From assembly GCF_036170895.1 (NCBI RefSeq), contig NZ_CP108036.1:6793501-6857500 (forward strand): 64,000 nucleotides of DNA. The letters are read 5' to 3'. Positions 41,950 through 50,169 of the stretch are shown here, one piece after another. Within the stretch, counting starts at the first letter, position 1, and every line of letters starts with the position of its first letter. The notes beneath the pieces were generated by a model, which was not told the DNA's origin, ran no database searches, and saw nothing but the letters and a program-made list of their open reading frames with translations. The stretch comes from Streptomyces erythrochromogenes (GTDB taxonomy: Bacteria > Actinomycetota > Actinomycetes > Streptomycetales > Streptomycetaceae). The position numbers were made by a program, and so were the translations under genes.

Positions 41950-42678
41950 CTAGGGCCCGTGCGAAGCACCGCTGACCACTGGGGGGTGCTGTGAGGTCAG
42001 TTCATACGCCGGACCGCCGGTACGAGGGGGTGCCAGGCGGTGCCTCTTGCGCCAGCCGACGATCCCCGCGGCCACCACGGAGACCACGATGAAGCCGAAC
42101 GAGATGAGGAACGCGGGAGAGCCGGGGGAGGACGCGCTGGCCCCGGCGATCACGTACGCCGTGGTGTTCGGGACCACGCCGAGCGCCGTCGCGAGCAGGA
42201 ACGGAGCCCAGCCGCAGCGGGACACCGCCGCGCAGTAGTTGGCCACCACGAAGGGCACACCGGGGAAGAGCCGCACCGCCAGCATCGAGCGGAACCCGTG
42301 CCGGCTCAGCTGCCCGTCGGCCGCTTCCAGCCAGCGCCCGCGCAGCAACGGACGCAAAGCCTCCTGACCCATCACCCGACCGAGCCCGAAGGCGATCCCG
42401 GCACCCAGCACGGTGCCCCCGACCGCCGCGACGAGCCCGAACTGCGTGCCGAAGACGGCTCCCGCAGCCAGGTTGAGCAGGGGACGCGGCACGAACGCCG
42501 CCGAGCACACGCCGTACACGGCTGCGAACAACAGGACAGCCGCGCCCACCGGGAGACCCGGGGGCCAGCCCTCCGAGAGGATCCGCTGGGGTTCGTAGAC
42601 CAGCACGCACACACCGGCCGCCGCGAGCAGCACGACGAGCAGCGCCAGCCGGGCCCACGGCGCGAGGAGGAGGGACAT
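41950..42678 (-). CDS. TVP38/TMEM64 (VTT domain) family membrane protein
   Basis: A 242-residue membrane protein with the VTT/SNARE-associated domain: FVPRPLLNLAAGAVFGTQFGLVAAVGGTVLGAGIAFGLGR, then RLFPGVPFVVANYCAAVSRCGWAPFLLATALGVVPNTTAYV, the family pattern. It shares architecture with the DedA protein at 52766 and the UppP-like lipid-flipping machinery; family members are probably lipid scramblases or undecaprenyl phosphate translocases. Start ATG 42678. Divergent from the AlkD-like gene. Confidence 0.88.
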   Translation of the reverse strand: MSLLLAPWARLALLVVLLAAAGVCVLVYEPQRILSEGWPPGLPVGAAVLLFAAVYGVCSAAFVPRPLLNLAAGAVFGTQFGLVAAVGGTVLGAGIAFGLGRVMGQEALRPLLRGRWLEAADGQLSRHGFRSMLAVRLFPGVPFVVANYCAAVSRCGWAPFLLATALGVVPNTTAYVIAGASASSPGSPAFLISFGFIVVSVVAAGIVGWRKRHRLAPPRTGGPAYELTSQHPPVVSGASHGP

Positions 42679-42714
42679 CCCGGGAGACTAGCCCAGCTAT
42701 GCGGCATCGCGCCG

Positions 42715-42727
42715 TAATCTGGGCCTC
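42715..42727 (+). promoter_or_regulatory. Leaderless -10 (TAATCT) of AlkD-like gene
   Basis: TAATCT (42715-42720), then 7 bases, then ATG 42728; no ribosome binding site. Confidence 0.6.
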
Positions 42728-43444
42728 ATGCTGTCGAACGACGGGCGGCCCCCCAGGGTTCCCCGCAGCACCCTCGCGGACACCCTGCTGGAGCGGCTGA
42801 CCGGAACGTACGCACCCGCGGCCGATCCCGCGCGGGCCGAGGCCATGACCGCGTACATGAAGCACGTCGCGCCCTTCCTCGGCATCCCCACACCGCTGCG
42901 CCGCGAACTGTCGAAGGCAGTGACCAAGAACACTCCCCGGCCGTCCGGGACGGACGTCGCGGCGCTCGCGCTGCGCTGCTGGCGGCTCCCCGAGCGCGAG
43001 TACCACTACTTCGCGGTGGACTACCTGCGCCGCCACGTCGACACGTGCTCCTCCGGGCTCCTCCCGGTCGCCCGGCACCTGATCACCACCGTTCCCTGGT
43101 GGGACACCGTCGACCTGCTCGCCGCGCACACCGTCGGCCCGCTGGTGGCCGCAGACCCCGGCCTCGCCCTCGTGATGGACGAATGGATCGCCGGCGAGGA
43201 CCTGTGGCTCGCCCGCACCGCCCTCCTCCACCAACTCCGCTACAAGGACGCCACCGACACCGGCCGGCTCTTCGCCTACTGCCGCCGCCAGGCCGGCCAC
43301 CCGGACTTCTTCCTCCGCAAGGCCATCGGCTGGTCCCTGCGCGAGTACGCGAAGACGGACCCCGACGCGGTGCGGGCCTTCGTCGACGCCGAACGCGCCG
43401 CCCTGTCCCCGCTTTCCGTGCGCGAAGCGCTCAAGAACCTCTGA
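42728..43444 (+). CDS. DNA alkylation repair (AlkD-like) protein
   Basis: A 238-residue all-helical HEAT-repeat protein: RAEAMTAYMKHVAPFLGIPTPLRREL, WRLPEREYHYFAVDYLRRH, TVPWWDTVDLLAAHTVGPLV, and FFLRKAIGWSLREYAKTDPDAVRAFV. This is the AlkC/AlkD glycosylase pattern, including the Trp and Asp of WWDTVD. It would excise N3/N7-alkylpurines without base flipping. The message appears leaderless. It is divergent from the TVP38 gene and followed by tuf3 after 264 bases. Confidence 0.92.
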   Translation: MLSNDGRPPRVPRSTLADTLLERLTGTYAPAADPARAEAMTAYMKHVAPFLGIPTPLRRELSKAVTKNTPRPSGTDVAALALRCWRLPEREYHYFAVDYLRRHVDTCSSGLLPVARHLITTVPWWDTVDLLAAHTVGPLVAADPGLALVMDEWIAGEDLWLARTALLHQLRYKDATDTGRLFAYCRRQAGHPDFFLRKAIGWSLREYAKTDPDAVRAFVDAERAALSPLSVREALKNL

Positions 43445-43508
43445 GCGCCCGCGGGTTCACCCGGTAAATCATTCGACGGACGCGGGACGGTCCGGCAGGA
43501 TCGGGGAC

Positions 43509-43619
43509 ATGTCCCGGTACGCCTTCCCCGCAGCGCCGTCCGCAGTCGCGGACGCGCCGAAGGCTGCCGAATTCGCGGACGCACCCGTCTTCGCCGCATT
43601 CGACGGCGCACGAAGCTGA
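43509..43619 (+). CDS. Candidate 36-residue ORF upstream of tuf3
   Basis: ATG 43509 to TGA 43617-43619 could encode 36 residues beginning [17 protein letters not shown], with an internal repeat [18 protein letters not shown]. About three quarters of third positions are G or C, compatible with coding. A GGATCGGGGAC stretch precedes the ATG. It could be a leader or a small secreted-type peptide, or chance; there is no independent support. Confidence 0.3.
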   Translation: MSRYAFPAAPSAVADAPKAAEFADAPVFAAFDGARS

Positions 43620-43708
43620 CCCTTCCCGGATCGTCCGGCGGACCCCGCAGGGGGAGGGTCGGCTCGGTTCAGGGGTCCCGTCCACGCTTCGAGCAACGGG
43701 AAGAGATC

Positions 43709-44890
43709 ATGGCCAAGACGGCCTTCGTGCGGACCAAGCCGCACCTCAACATCGGCACCATGGGTCACGTCGACCACGGCAAGACCACCCTCACCGCCGC
43801 CATCACCAAGGTCCTCGCCGAGCGCGGGGGCGCCTCCTTCGTGCCCTTCGACCGCATCGACCGGGCCCCCGAGGAGGCCCGGCGGGGCATCACCATCAAC
43901 CTCACGCACGTCGAGTACGAGACCGACACCCGCCACTACGCCCACGTCGACATGCCCGGTCACGCCGACTACATCAAGAACATGGTCACGGGAGCGGCGC
44001 AGCTCGACGGCGCGATCCTCGTCGTCTCCGCGCTCGACGGGGTCATGCCACAGACCGCCGAGCACGTGCTCCTCGCCCGCCAAGTCGGCGTCGACCACAT
44101 CGTCGTCGCGCTCAACAAGGCCGACGCCGGGGACCCCGAGCTGACCGACCTGGTCGAGCTGGAGGTCCGCGAGCTGCTGACCGCGCACGGGTACGGCGGT
44201 GACGGCGCACCCGTCGTCCGGGTCTCCGGGCTCGGGGCGCTGGAGGGCGACCCACGGTGGACGGGGGCGATCGAGGCGCTGCTGGACGCGGTGGACACGT
44301 ACGTGCCGACGCCCGTGCGGTACACGGACGCGCCGTTCCTGCTGCCCGTGGAGAACGTGCTGACCATCACCGGGCGCGGGACGGTCGTGACCGGCGCCGT
44401 CGAGCGGGGCAGCGTACGCATCGGCGACCGCGTCGCCCTCCTGGGCGGCGACGGCGAGCCGCTCGAGACGGTCGTCACCGGCCTGGAGACCTTCGGGAAG
44501 CCGATGGAGTCCGCCGAGGCCGGGGACAACGTCGCGCTGCTGCTGCGCGGGGTGCCGCGCGACGGCGTGCGCCGTGGGCACGTGGTGGCCGCCCCCGGCA
44601 GCGTGACGCCGAAGCGGCGCTTCAGTGCGCAGGTGTACGTGCTCTCCGGGCGCGAGGGCGGCCGTACGACGCCGGTCGCCAGCGGCTACCGGCCGCAGTT
44701 CTACATCCGCACCGCCGACGTGGTGGGGGACGTGGACCTCGGCCTTGCGGGCGTCGCCCGGCCCGGCGAGACGGTCGCGATGACCGTCGAGCTGGGACGG
44801 GACGTCCCGCTGGAGGCGGGCCTCGGCTTCGCGATCCGTGAGGGCGGACGGACCGTCGGCGCCGGGACGGTGACGGCCGTCCTGGGCTGA
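43709..44890 (+). CDS. tuf3: Divergent elongation factor Tu (EF-Tu3)
   Basis: A 393-residue EF-Tu. The GTPase motifs are intact: GHVDHGKT (19-26), [17 protein letters not shown] and NKAD, with His in PGHADY. It differs strongly from housekeeping EF-Tu: GTMGHVDHG for GTIGHIDHG, DMPGH for [20 protein letters not shown], and divergent domains 2 and 3. This is the tuf3 type known in S. coelicolor and S. ramocissimus, where EF-Tu3 is kirromycin-resistant and stress-induced. It stands alone, without fusA or rps genes. RBS GGGAAGAG. A 14-bp terminator stem follows. Confidence 0.93.
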   Translation: MAKTAFVRTKPHLNIGTMGHVDHGKTTLTAAITKVLAERGGASFVPFDRIDRAPEEARRGITINLTHVEYETDTRHYAHVDMPGHADYIKNMVTGAAQLDGAILVVSALDGVMPQTAEHVLLARQVGVDHIVVALNKADAGDPELTDLVELEVRELLTAHGYGGDGAPVVRVSGLGALEGDPRWTGAIEALLDAVDTYVPTPVRYTDAPFLLPVENVLTITGRGTVVTGAVERGSVRIGDRVALLGGDGEPLETVVTGLETFGKPMESAEAGDNVALLLRGVPRDGVRRGHVVAAPGSVTPKRRFSAQVYVLSGREGGRTTPVASGYRPQFYIRTADVVGDVDLGLAGVARPGETVAMTVELGRDVPLEAGLGFAIREGGRTVGAGTVTAVLG

Positions 44891-44911
44891 CCCGCCCGAC
44901 CGGGACCCCGC

Positions 44912-44954
44912 TGTGGTGGCGGCAGGAAGGCTGCGCCAGACTGCCGTCACCACA
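44912..44954 (+). terminator. Terminator after tuf3
   Basis: TGTGGTGGCGGCAG (44912-44925) and CTGCCGTCACCACA (44941-44954) pair over 14 positions with one mismatch. Confidence 0.8.
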
Positions 44955-44983
44955 GACATGCGCACGACGGAGGGGCGGGCGGA

Positions 44984-45841
44984 ATGGGCGGCGGCACGGC
45001 ACTGGTGCTCGGCGGCGGCGGACTGACCGGCATCGGCTGGGAGTGCGGAATCCTCTACGGGCTCGCCCGCGCGGGCGTGGACCTCACCACCGCGGACCTG
45101 GTGGTGGGCACCTCGGCCGGCTCGGTGGTCGGCGCCCAGCTCACCTCCGGACGACTCAGCGCACAGGAGCTGTACGAGCGCCAGCTCGGCGACGCGGCGG
45201 GGGAGAGCGCCGCGAAGCTGGGGGCGGGCGTCTTCGCCCGGTACGCGCTGGCGATGGTGCGTTCGCGCAGCGACGCGGCCGCGTACCGCCGGCGGGTGGG
45301 GGCGATGGCCCTGGCCGCGGACACCGGCCCCGAGGCCGAGCGCCGCAAGGTGCTGGCGGCCCGCCTGGTCTCGCACGAGTGGCCCGAGCGGCGGCTCGTG
45401 GTCACCGCGGTGGACGCGCTCACCGGTGAGCTCGAGGCCTTCGACCGCGAGAGCGGCAGCGGGCTGGTCGACGCGGTGGCGGCGAGCTGCGCGGTGCCCG
45501 GGGTGTGGCCCCCGGTGACGGTCGGCGAACGCCGCTTCATCGACGGAGGCATCCGCTCCGCCACCAACGCCGACCTCGCCGCCGACTACGCGCGCGTGGT
45601 GATCATCGCCCCGATCGCACTCGGCTCCGGGCTCGTCCCCTCACCGGCCGCGCAGGCGGCCCGGCTGCGCGAGGCCGGGGCGAAGGTCCTGCTCATCACC
45701 CCGTCGGCCACGGCCCGGAAGGCCTTCGGGCGCAACGTCCTGGACCCGGCCCGGCGGGACCCGGCGGCCCGCGCCGGCCTGGCGCAGGCCGCGGCGCACG
45801 CCTCCGAGGCGGCTGCCGTCTGGTCGGGCGCGACGGACTGA
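44984..45841 (+). CDS. Patatin-like phospholipase family protein
   Basis: A 285-residue patatin-type acyl hydrolase. The oxyanion loop is LVLGGGGLTGIGWE, the nucleophile elbow GTSAGSVVG, and the catalytic Asp lies in FIDGGIRSATNADLA, giving the Ser-Asp dyad. No signal peptide, so it acts in the cytoplasm or at the inner membrane face. ATG 44984 has GGAGGGGCGGGCGGA upstream. Probably monocistronic. Confidence 0.92.
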   Translation: MGGGTALVLGGGGLTGIGWECGILYGLARAGVDLTTADLVVGTSAGSVVGAQLTSGRLSAQELYERQLGDAAGESAAKLGAGVFARYALAMVRSRSDAAAYRRRVGAMALAADTGPEAERRKVLAARLVSHEWPERRLVVTAVDALTGELEAFDRESGSGLVDAVAASCAVPGVWPPVTVGERRFIDGGIRSATNADLAADYARVVIIAPIALGSGLVPSPAAQAARLREAGAKVLLITPSATARKAFGRNVLDPARRDPAARAGLAQAAAHASEAAAVWSGATD

Positions 45842-45907
45842 GGCGCGCGGGCCGGGCGACCTGAGGCCCCCGCTCCGGTAGCCCGGCGCCTGCCGGACAA
45901 TGGAGCG

Positions 45908-46756
45908 GTGAGCGACGAACGGATCCCGGTGATACGGGACGTGGGCCAGGGCACCGCCAAGCTGATGCCGGACGTCGACGGGGAACGGGCCTGGCTGCTG
46001 ACCGTCGACGGGGCCCCGCAGTCCTATGTGGACCTGGACGATCCGCAGCACCTGGAATTCGAGTACGTACGCCGCCTCGCGCACGTCCTGGACTGCGCGG
46101 CGCAGCCGGGGCTCCCGCTGGACCTGCTGCACCTGGGCGGCGGCGCGCTCACCCTGCCCCGCTACGCCGCGGCAACCCGGCCCGGATCCCGGCAGTCGGT
46201 GGTGGAGTTCGACGCCGGCCTGGTCGAGTTGGTCGCCGAGCACCTGCCGCTGCCGGAGGGGGCCGGGATCACCGTGCACACCGCCGACGCCCGGGCCTGG
46301 CTGGAGGCGGCGCCCGCGGGCAGCGCGGACGTGGTGGTGGCCGACGTGTTCGGCGGCTCACGGGTGCCGGCGCAGCTGACCTCGCTGGAGTACGCGCGGG
46401 AGGCCGCACGGGTGCTGCGGCCCGGCGGGCTGTACGCGGCGAACCTGGCGGACGGGGCGCCCTTCGAGTTCCTGCGGACGCAACTGGCGAACTTCGCCGC
46501 CGCCTTCGCGGAGCTCGCCCTCGTCGCCGAGCCGTCCGTGCTGAGGGGGCGGCGCTTCGGGAACGCCGTGCTGCTGGCCTCCGACGCCCCGCTGGACGTG
46601 GGGGCGCTGGCCCGGCGGTGCGCGTCCGACGCCTTTCCCGCCCGAGTCGAGTACGGTGACGGCCTGGCCCGCTTCGTCAGGGGCGCGGCCACCGTCTCCG
46701 ACGCGGACGCGGCCCCCTCGCCGGCTCCGCCGGAGGGCGCCTTCAGCCTGGGGTGA
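45908..46756 (+). CDS. Spermidine synthase-like protein
   Basis: A 282-residue class I methyltransferase-fold protein of the spermine/spermidine synthase family: SYVDLDDPQHLEFEYVRRLAHVLD, LDLLHLGGGALTLPRYAAATRPGSRQSVVEFD, HTADARAWL and ADVVVADVFGGSRVPAQL. It is shorter than bacterial SpeE; catalytic residues for amine binding are not clearly conserved, so it may act on another substrate. GTG 45908 is preceded by GACAAT six bases upstream and may be leaderless; a GGAG is too close to function. Its end overlaps the convergent MFS gene by 14 bases. Confidence 0.83.
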   Translation: MSDERIPVIRDVGQGTAKLMPDVDGERAWLLTVDGAPQSYVDLDDPQHLEFEYVRRLAHVLDCAAQPGLPLDLLHLGGGALTLPRYAAATRPGSRQSVVEFDAGLVELVAEHLPLPEGAGITVHTADARAWLEAAPAGSADVVVADVFGGSRVPAQLTSLEYAREAARVLRPGGLYAANLADGAPFEFLRTQLANFAAAFAELALVAEPSVLRGRRFGNAVLLASDAPLDVGALARRCASDAFPARVEYGDGLARFVRGAATVSDADAAPSPAPPEGAFSLG

Positions 46757-48095
46757 GGCCGGACGAGGACGGCGAGGACACCGCGGGGGCCGCGGCAGCG
46801 GCGGGGTCGGACGCGAGCGGACCCCCGGTCTTGTGGACGGACGGCTTGCGCGTCATGCGGCGCACGTCCGGGACCAGCAGGACCAGAGCGGTGACCAGGA
46901 CGACCAGGGCCGCGCAGCCCCACAGCGCCTCGGTGCGGCCGAAGGCCGATTCGACCGGCCCGGCCAGGGCCGTGGCGAGCGGGAGCATCGAGACCGAGCC
47001 GAACCAGTCGTAGGCGGAGACCCGGGAGAACTTCTCCTCCGGGATCTCCTGGTGCATCGTCGTCATCCAGTTCACGCCGAAGACCTCGATCGCGGCTCCG
47101 CTGACGAACATCACCGCGCACAGCCCCCACACGGGGAGCGGCACGGCCAGTCCGGCCGACGGCAGCGCCAGCGGGAACACGCACAGCGTCCCGACCAGCA
47201 GCAGCCGCCGCGGCTTCCACGCGACCATCAGGACGGCCCCGGCGATGGTGCCGACGCCGAACAGCGCCAGGGCCAGGCCCCAGGGCGCCGGCCCGCCCAG
47301 CTGGTCCCGGGCGACCAGCGGCCCGTAGACCGCCTCCGCGGCGCCGACGACGGCGACGACGACGGAGAACTGGAGCACGATGCTCCACAGCCAGGGCCGG
47401 GTGCGGAACTCCACCCAGCCCTCCCGCAGGTCGGCCAGGAGACCGCCGCCGGGTGCCCGGTCGGGCGTGTGGCTGACGTCGAGGAAGGCGCGCAGCGCCC
47501 CGGCGATCGCGAAGGCGGCGGCGTCCACGGCCAGCACCCAGCCCGGGCCCATCGCGGCGATCATCGCCCCGCCGAGGGCCGCCCCGCCGATGCCGGCGCC
47601 GTTCATGGCCATGCGGAAGAGGGCGAAGGCGCGGTTGGCGTGTTCGCCGGAGACCGTGGAGAGCAGCATGCCTTCGGCCGCAGGGTTGAAGAAGGCCGTA
47701 CCGGTGCCGCACAGGGCCGTCAGCAGCATCATCTGCCACAGCTGCGGGTCGCCGGTGAGGACGAGCAGCGCGAAGACGGCCTGCGAGATGCAGTTCAGGG
47801 CGTTGGCGGCGACCATCACGCGGTGGCGCGGCAGCCGATCGGCCACGGCTCCGCCGACGAGCAGGAAGAGGACGAGCGGCAGCGTGCGGGCGGCCGCGAC
47901 CAGGCCCACGTCGCCGCCCGAGCCGCCGGCTTCCAGGACGGCGAAGGCGGAGGCGATGAGCGCCCCGTGACTGCCGAGGTTCGTCACCACTGCCGCACCC
48001 GTGAGCAGGGTGTAGTTGCGGCCGGCCCACTCCGGCCGGCTGCGGCGGGGGCGGGGCGCGCGTGTGCGGTGCGGTGCGTCGGGTGGAGAGCTCAC
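46743..48095 (-). CDS. MFS transporter
   Basis: A 450-residue major-facilitator protein with about 12 helices: GRNYTLLTGAAVVTNLGSHGALIASAFAVLE, GDVGLVAAARTLPLVLFLLVGGAVADRLPRHRVMV (motif A-like), and EVFGVNWMTTMHQEIPEEKFSRVSAYDW. This resembles the enterobactin-exporter-like group of actinobacterial MFS. GTG 48095 is chosen because a minus-strand promoter TTGGAT (48126-48131) and GATAGT (48102-48107) with an 18-base spacer leaves exactly 6 bases before it; the upstream TTG is part of the -35. Substrate unknown. Confidence 0.88.
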   Translation of the reverse strand: MSSPPDAPHRTRAPRPRRSRPEWAGRNYTLLTGAAVVTNLGSHGALIASAFAVLEAGGSGGDVGLVAAARTLPLVLFLLVGGAVADRLPRHRVMVAANALNCISQAVFALLVLTGDPQLWQMMLLTALCGTGTAFFNPAAEGMLLSTVSGEHANRAFALFRMAMNGAGIGGAALGGAMIAAMGPGWVLAVDAAAFAIAGALRAFLDVSHTPDRAPGGGLLADLREGWVEFRTRPWLWSIVLQFSVVVAVVGAAEAVYGPLVARDQLGGPAPWGLALALFGVGTIAGAVLMVAWKPRRLLLVGTLCVFPLALPSAGLAVPLPVWGLCAVMFVSGAAIEVFGVNWMTTMHQEIPEEKFSRVSAYDWFGSVSMLPLATALAGPVESAFGRTEALWGCAALVVLVTALVLLVPDVRRMTRKPSVHKTGGPLASDPAAAAAPAVSSPSSSGLTPG

Positions 48096-48101
48096 CCCCG
48101 G

Positions 48102-48131
48102 ACTATCCCCGCCCCGGGCCGAGAAATCCAA
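48102..48131 (-). promoter_or_regulatory. Leaderless promoter of MFS gene
   Basis: On the minus strand TTGGAT (48126-48131) and GATAGT (48102-48107) are 18 bases apart; the GTG start (48095) follows the -10 by 6 bases. Confidence 0.65.
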
Positions 48132-48171
48132 ATGGATTACCGGTCCGGTCCGGGGCGGGTTCAGCCGGTGA

Positions 48172-49209
48172 TCATCCGGTGCTGAGCCGGATGGAGCTGA
48201 GGATCTTGTCGGAGATGTCCGTCGGGACCTCTTCCTTCACACCGGCGGCGGTGACCAGGGCGAAGCTGGCGAAGTCACCGGCGGCGTTCTTGAAGGCGAA
48301 GCCGACCGCCTTGCCGTCGGTGGAGCACTTGTGCTCCTTCTTCACGTTCGGCGCGGTCGCGACGACCATGTGGCCCTTGATCCCGGAGGCGGTCGTGAAC
48401 TCCTTGGGGTCGGTCACCTTGACCGTTCCCTTGGGCTCCTTCTGGGCGAAGCCCGCCCACACCCACGTGCCGGTGTTGTCGGTCGCGGCCTGGGCGGTGT
48501 CCTTGGCTCCCTGGGCGCCCTTGACGCCGGCGTCAGCGATCGAGAACTTCTCGAGGTTGCCGTCGGCGTCCTTGTCGACCGTGCACCACTCCTGCTTGAG
48601 GGTGGCGGTGCCGGACATGGTGATGACCGGCTTGCCGTCGTTCTTGACGTCGTCGTCGTAGAAGAGGGAGACGCCGGGGTCGTTGACGTTCCACTCCGGG
48701 GGCACGTCGTAGGCGACGTTGTACTTCGTGTTGGTGACGACCTTCCAGCCCGGGATGACGGGCTGCATGGCGCCGCCGGCCCGCGGGTTGGCGCTGCTGC
48801 CGGCCGGGGCGGGTGCCTCCACCGGTGCCGAGGAGCTCGCGGCCGGCTTGTCGTTGGCCTCGGTGTTCTTGTCGTCCCGGGTCAGGACGTACGCGCCGGT
48901 CGCGGCGGCCGCCACGACCACCGCGGCGGCCGCGACGATGGCCACTGTCCTCGTCGAGTACGGGCTCCCGCCGGAGGGCTGGGGCTGCTGGGGCGGCTGG
49001 GGCTGGGCCCAGGGCTGGCCCGGGGCGGCCTGGGGCTGCTGGTAGCCCGGTTGCTGCGGGTAGCCGGGCTGCTGCGGGTATCCGTAACCCGGCTGCTGCT
49101 GGTACGGGTTCGGCTGCGCCGGCTGTCCCGGCGGCTGCGCGTACGGGTTCTGATGCGCGTCCTGGGGGTTCTGCTCGCCCCCGGGCGGCTGCTGCTGTCC
49201 TGGCCACAT
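48172..49209 (-). CDS. Q/P-rich membrane-anchored protein
   Basis: A 345-residue protein: N-terminal Gln/Pro/Tyr/Gly-rich tail with repeated GYPQQP units (about 1-85), one transmembrane helix (TVAIVAAAAVVVAAAATGAYVL, about residues 90-112), a Pro/Ala/Ser linker and an extracellular domain with WKVVTNTKYNVAYDVPPEWNVNDPG and two Cys (EWCTVDK, HKCSTDG), probably disulfide-bonded. Low-complexity cytoplasmic tails of this kind occur in many streptomycete membrane proteins. ATG 49209 sits 8 bases after TATCGT (49218-49223, minus strand) and lacks a ribosome site. Confidence 0.78.
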   Translation of the reverse strand: MWPGQQQPPGGEQNPQDAHQNPYAQPPGQPAQPNPYQQQPGYGYPQQPGYPQQPGYQQPQAAPGQPWAQPQPPQQPQPSGGSPYSTRTVAIVAAAAVVVAAAATGAYVLTRDDKNTEANDKPAASSSAPVEAPAPAGSSANPRAGGAMQPVIPGWKVVTNTKYNVAYDVPPEWNVNDPGVSLFYDDDVKNDGKPVITMSGTATLKQEWCTVDKDADGNLEKFSIADAGVKGAQGAKDTAQAATDNTGTWVWAGFAQKEPKGTVKVTDPKEFTTASGIKGHMVVATAPNVKKEHKCSTDGKAVGFAFKNAAGDFASFALVTAAGVKEEVPTDISDKILSSIRLSTG

Positions 49210-49217
49210 GGCCGGTA

Positions 49218-49223
49218 ACGATA
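49218..49223 (-). promoter_or_regulatory. -10 (TATCGT) of Q/P-rich protein gene
   Basis: TATCGT on the minus strand, 8 bases before ATG 49209; leaderless candidate. Confidence 0.5.
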
Positions 49224-49291
49224 GTGGGAGCGGTGCCGGGGAGCCACGGCCGCCCCCTGAAGAGCTCTGGCCAATCCTGTCTACTCGCGGG

Positions 49292-49305
49292 TAACATCGC
49301 GTTTC
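49292..49305 (+). promoter_or_regulatory. Leaderless -10 (TAACAT) of thioesterase gene
   Basis: TAACAT (49292-49297), then 8 bases to ATG 49306; no ribosome binding site. Confidence 0.55.
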
Positions 49306-49758
49306 ATGAGCGCAGATCAGATGAACGTGGGCGAACTGCTCGCCGCGACCGTGCCGATGGCCCGGACCCTGAACCTCGAGTTCCTGGAGACCACCCCCGA
49401 GCGTGCGGTCGTCCGCCTTCCGGACCAGCCCGACTACCACAACCACGTCGGCGGCCCGCACGCCGGCGCCATGTTCACCCTCGCCGAGTCCGCGAGCGGC
49501 GCCATCGTCCTGGCCGCCTTCGGCGACCAGCTCTCCCGGGCCGTGCCCCTCGCCGTGAAGGCGGAGATCGGCTACAAGAAGCTCGCCAAGGGCGTCGTCA
49601 CCGCCACCGCCACCCTCGGCCGCCCGGCCGCCGACGTCGTGGCCGAACTCGACGCGGGCGGCCGCCCCGAGTTCCCGGTCACCATCGCCATCCAGCGCGA
49701 GGACGAGGCCGTGACCGGCGAGATGACGGTCGTCTGGACCCTGCGCCCCAACGCGTAA
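49306..49758 (+). CDS. Hotdog-fold thioesterase-like protein (DUF4442/PaaI)
   Basis: A 150-residue hotdog protein: RAVVRLPDQPDYHNHVGGPHAGAMFTLAESASGAIVL, the segment containing the catalytic-site Asn-His and following helix, then YKKLAKGVVTATATLG and VTIAIQREDEAVTGEMTVVW. It probably hydrolyses an acyl-CoA. Start ATG 49306, likely leaderless. A strong terminator follows at 49773-49804. Physiological substrate unknown. Confidence 0.86.
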   Translation: MSADQMNVGELLAATVPMARTLNLEFLETTPERAVVRLPDQPDYHNHVGGPHAGAMFTLAESASGAIVLAAFGDQLSRAVPLAVKAEIGYKKLAKGVVTATATLGRPAADVVAELDAGGRPEFPVTIAIQREDEAVTGEMTVVWTLRPNA

Positions 49759-49772
49759 CGCCCGGCCCGGTA

Positions 49773-49804
49773 CGTGCCCGCCGCCCCATGGGGCGGCGGG
49801 CACG
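49773..49804 (+). terminator. Strong terminator after thioesterase
   Basis: CGTGCCCGCCGCCCC and GGGGCGGCGGGCACG form a perfect 15-bp stem with an AT turn. Confidence 0.88.
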
Positions 49805-49852
49805 TCCTGCTTCCGGCGCTAGAGTCCTGGCACGACGATGGAGGGGGTACCC

Positions 49853-50053
49853 GTGGCCAAGGTCAACATCAGCCTCGACGCCGAGCTCGTGGTGGAGGTG
49901 ATGGTGCTCGCCGGGGTCGGCTCCCCGCAGGACGCGGTGGAGGCCGTCGTACGGGACTACATCGCGCGCGGACACCGCACCGAGGCCCGTGTCCAGCGTC
50001 AGGACGAGCCCCGGCGCACCACCGACAGCCTGCCGCCCCTGCCGGAGGGCTGA
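49853..50053 (+). CDS. Orphan VapB-like antitoxin-type protein
   Basis: A 66-residue protein with the ribbon-helix-helix-like VapB/DUF2191 pattern AKVNISLDAELVVEVMVLAGVGSPQDAVEAVVRDYIAR and a charged tail. GTG 49853 has GGAGGGGG at 49840-49847. A VapC toxin gene is expected downstream but the next gene is the GH3 lipoprotein, so it is orphan: either a solitary regulator or an antitoxin whose toxin lies elsewhere. Confidence 0.78.
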   Translation: MAKVNISLDAELVVEVMVLAGVGSPQDAVEAVVRDYIARGHRTEARVQRQDEPRRTTDSLPPLPEG

Positions 50054-50169
50054 ACCTGGGCGCCCCCGGTGGCGCGTCTCGGCAGGGCCCGGGGGCCCGC
50101 GGCGCACAGTGGCACGGGGAGCGGTCCGGCGCGGGCCGCTCCCGCCGACCCACGCCGCAGGGAGCACCC

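Noticed and set aside
43431..43685. 84-residue minus-strand Cys-containing frame upstream of tuf3
   Set aside because: No ribosome site, Arg-rich off-frame composition, and it crosses the end of the AlkD-like gene.
48096..48131. TTG start at 48131 for the MFS gene
   Set aside because: The TTG is part of a TTGGAT -35; GTG 48095 lies 6 bases after the matching GATAGT.
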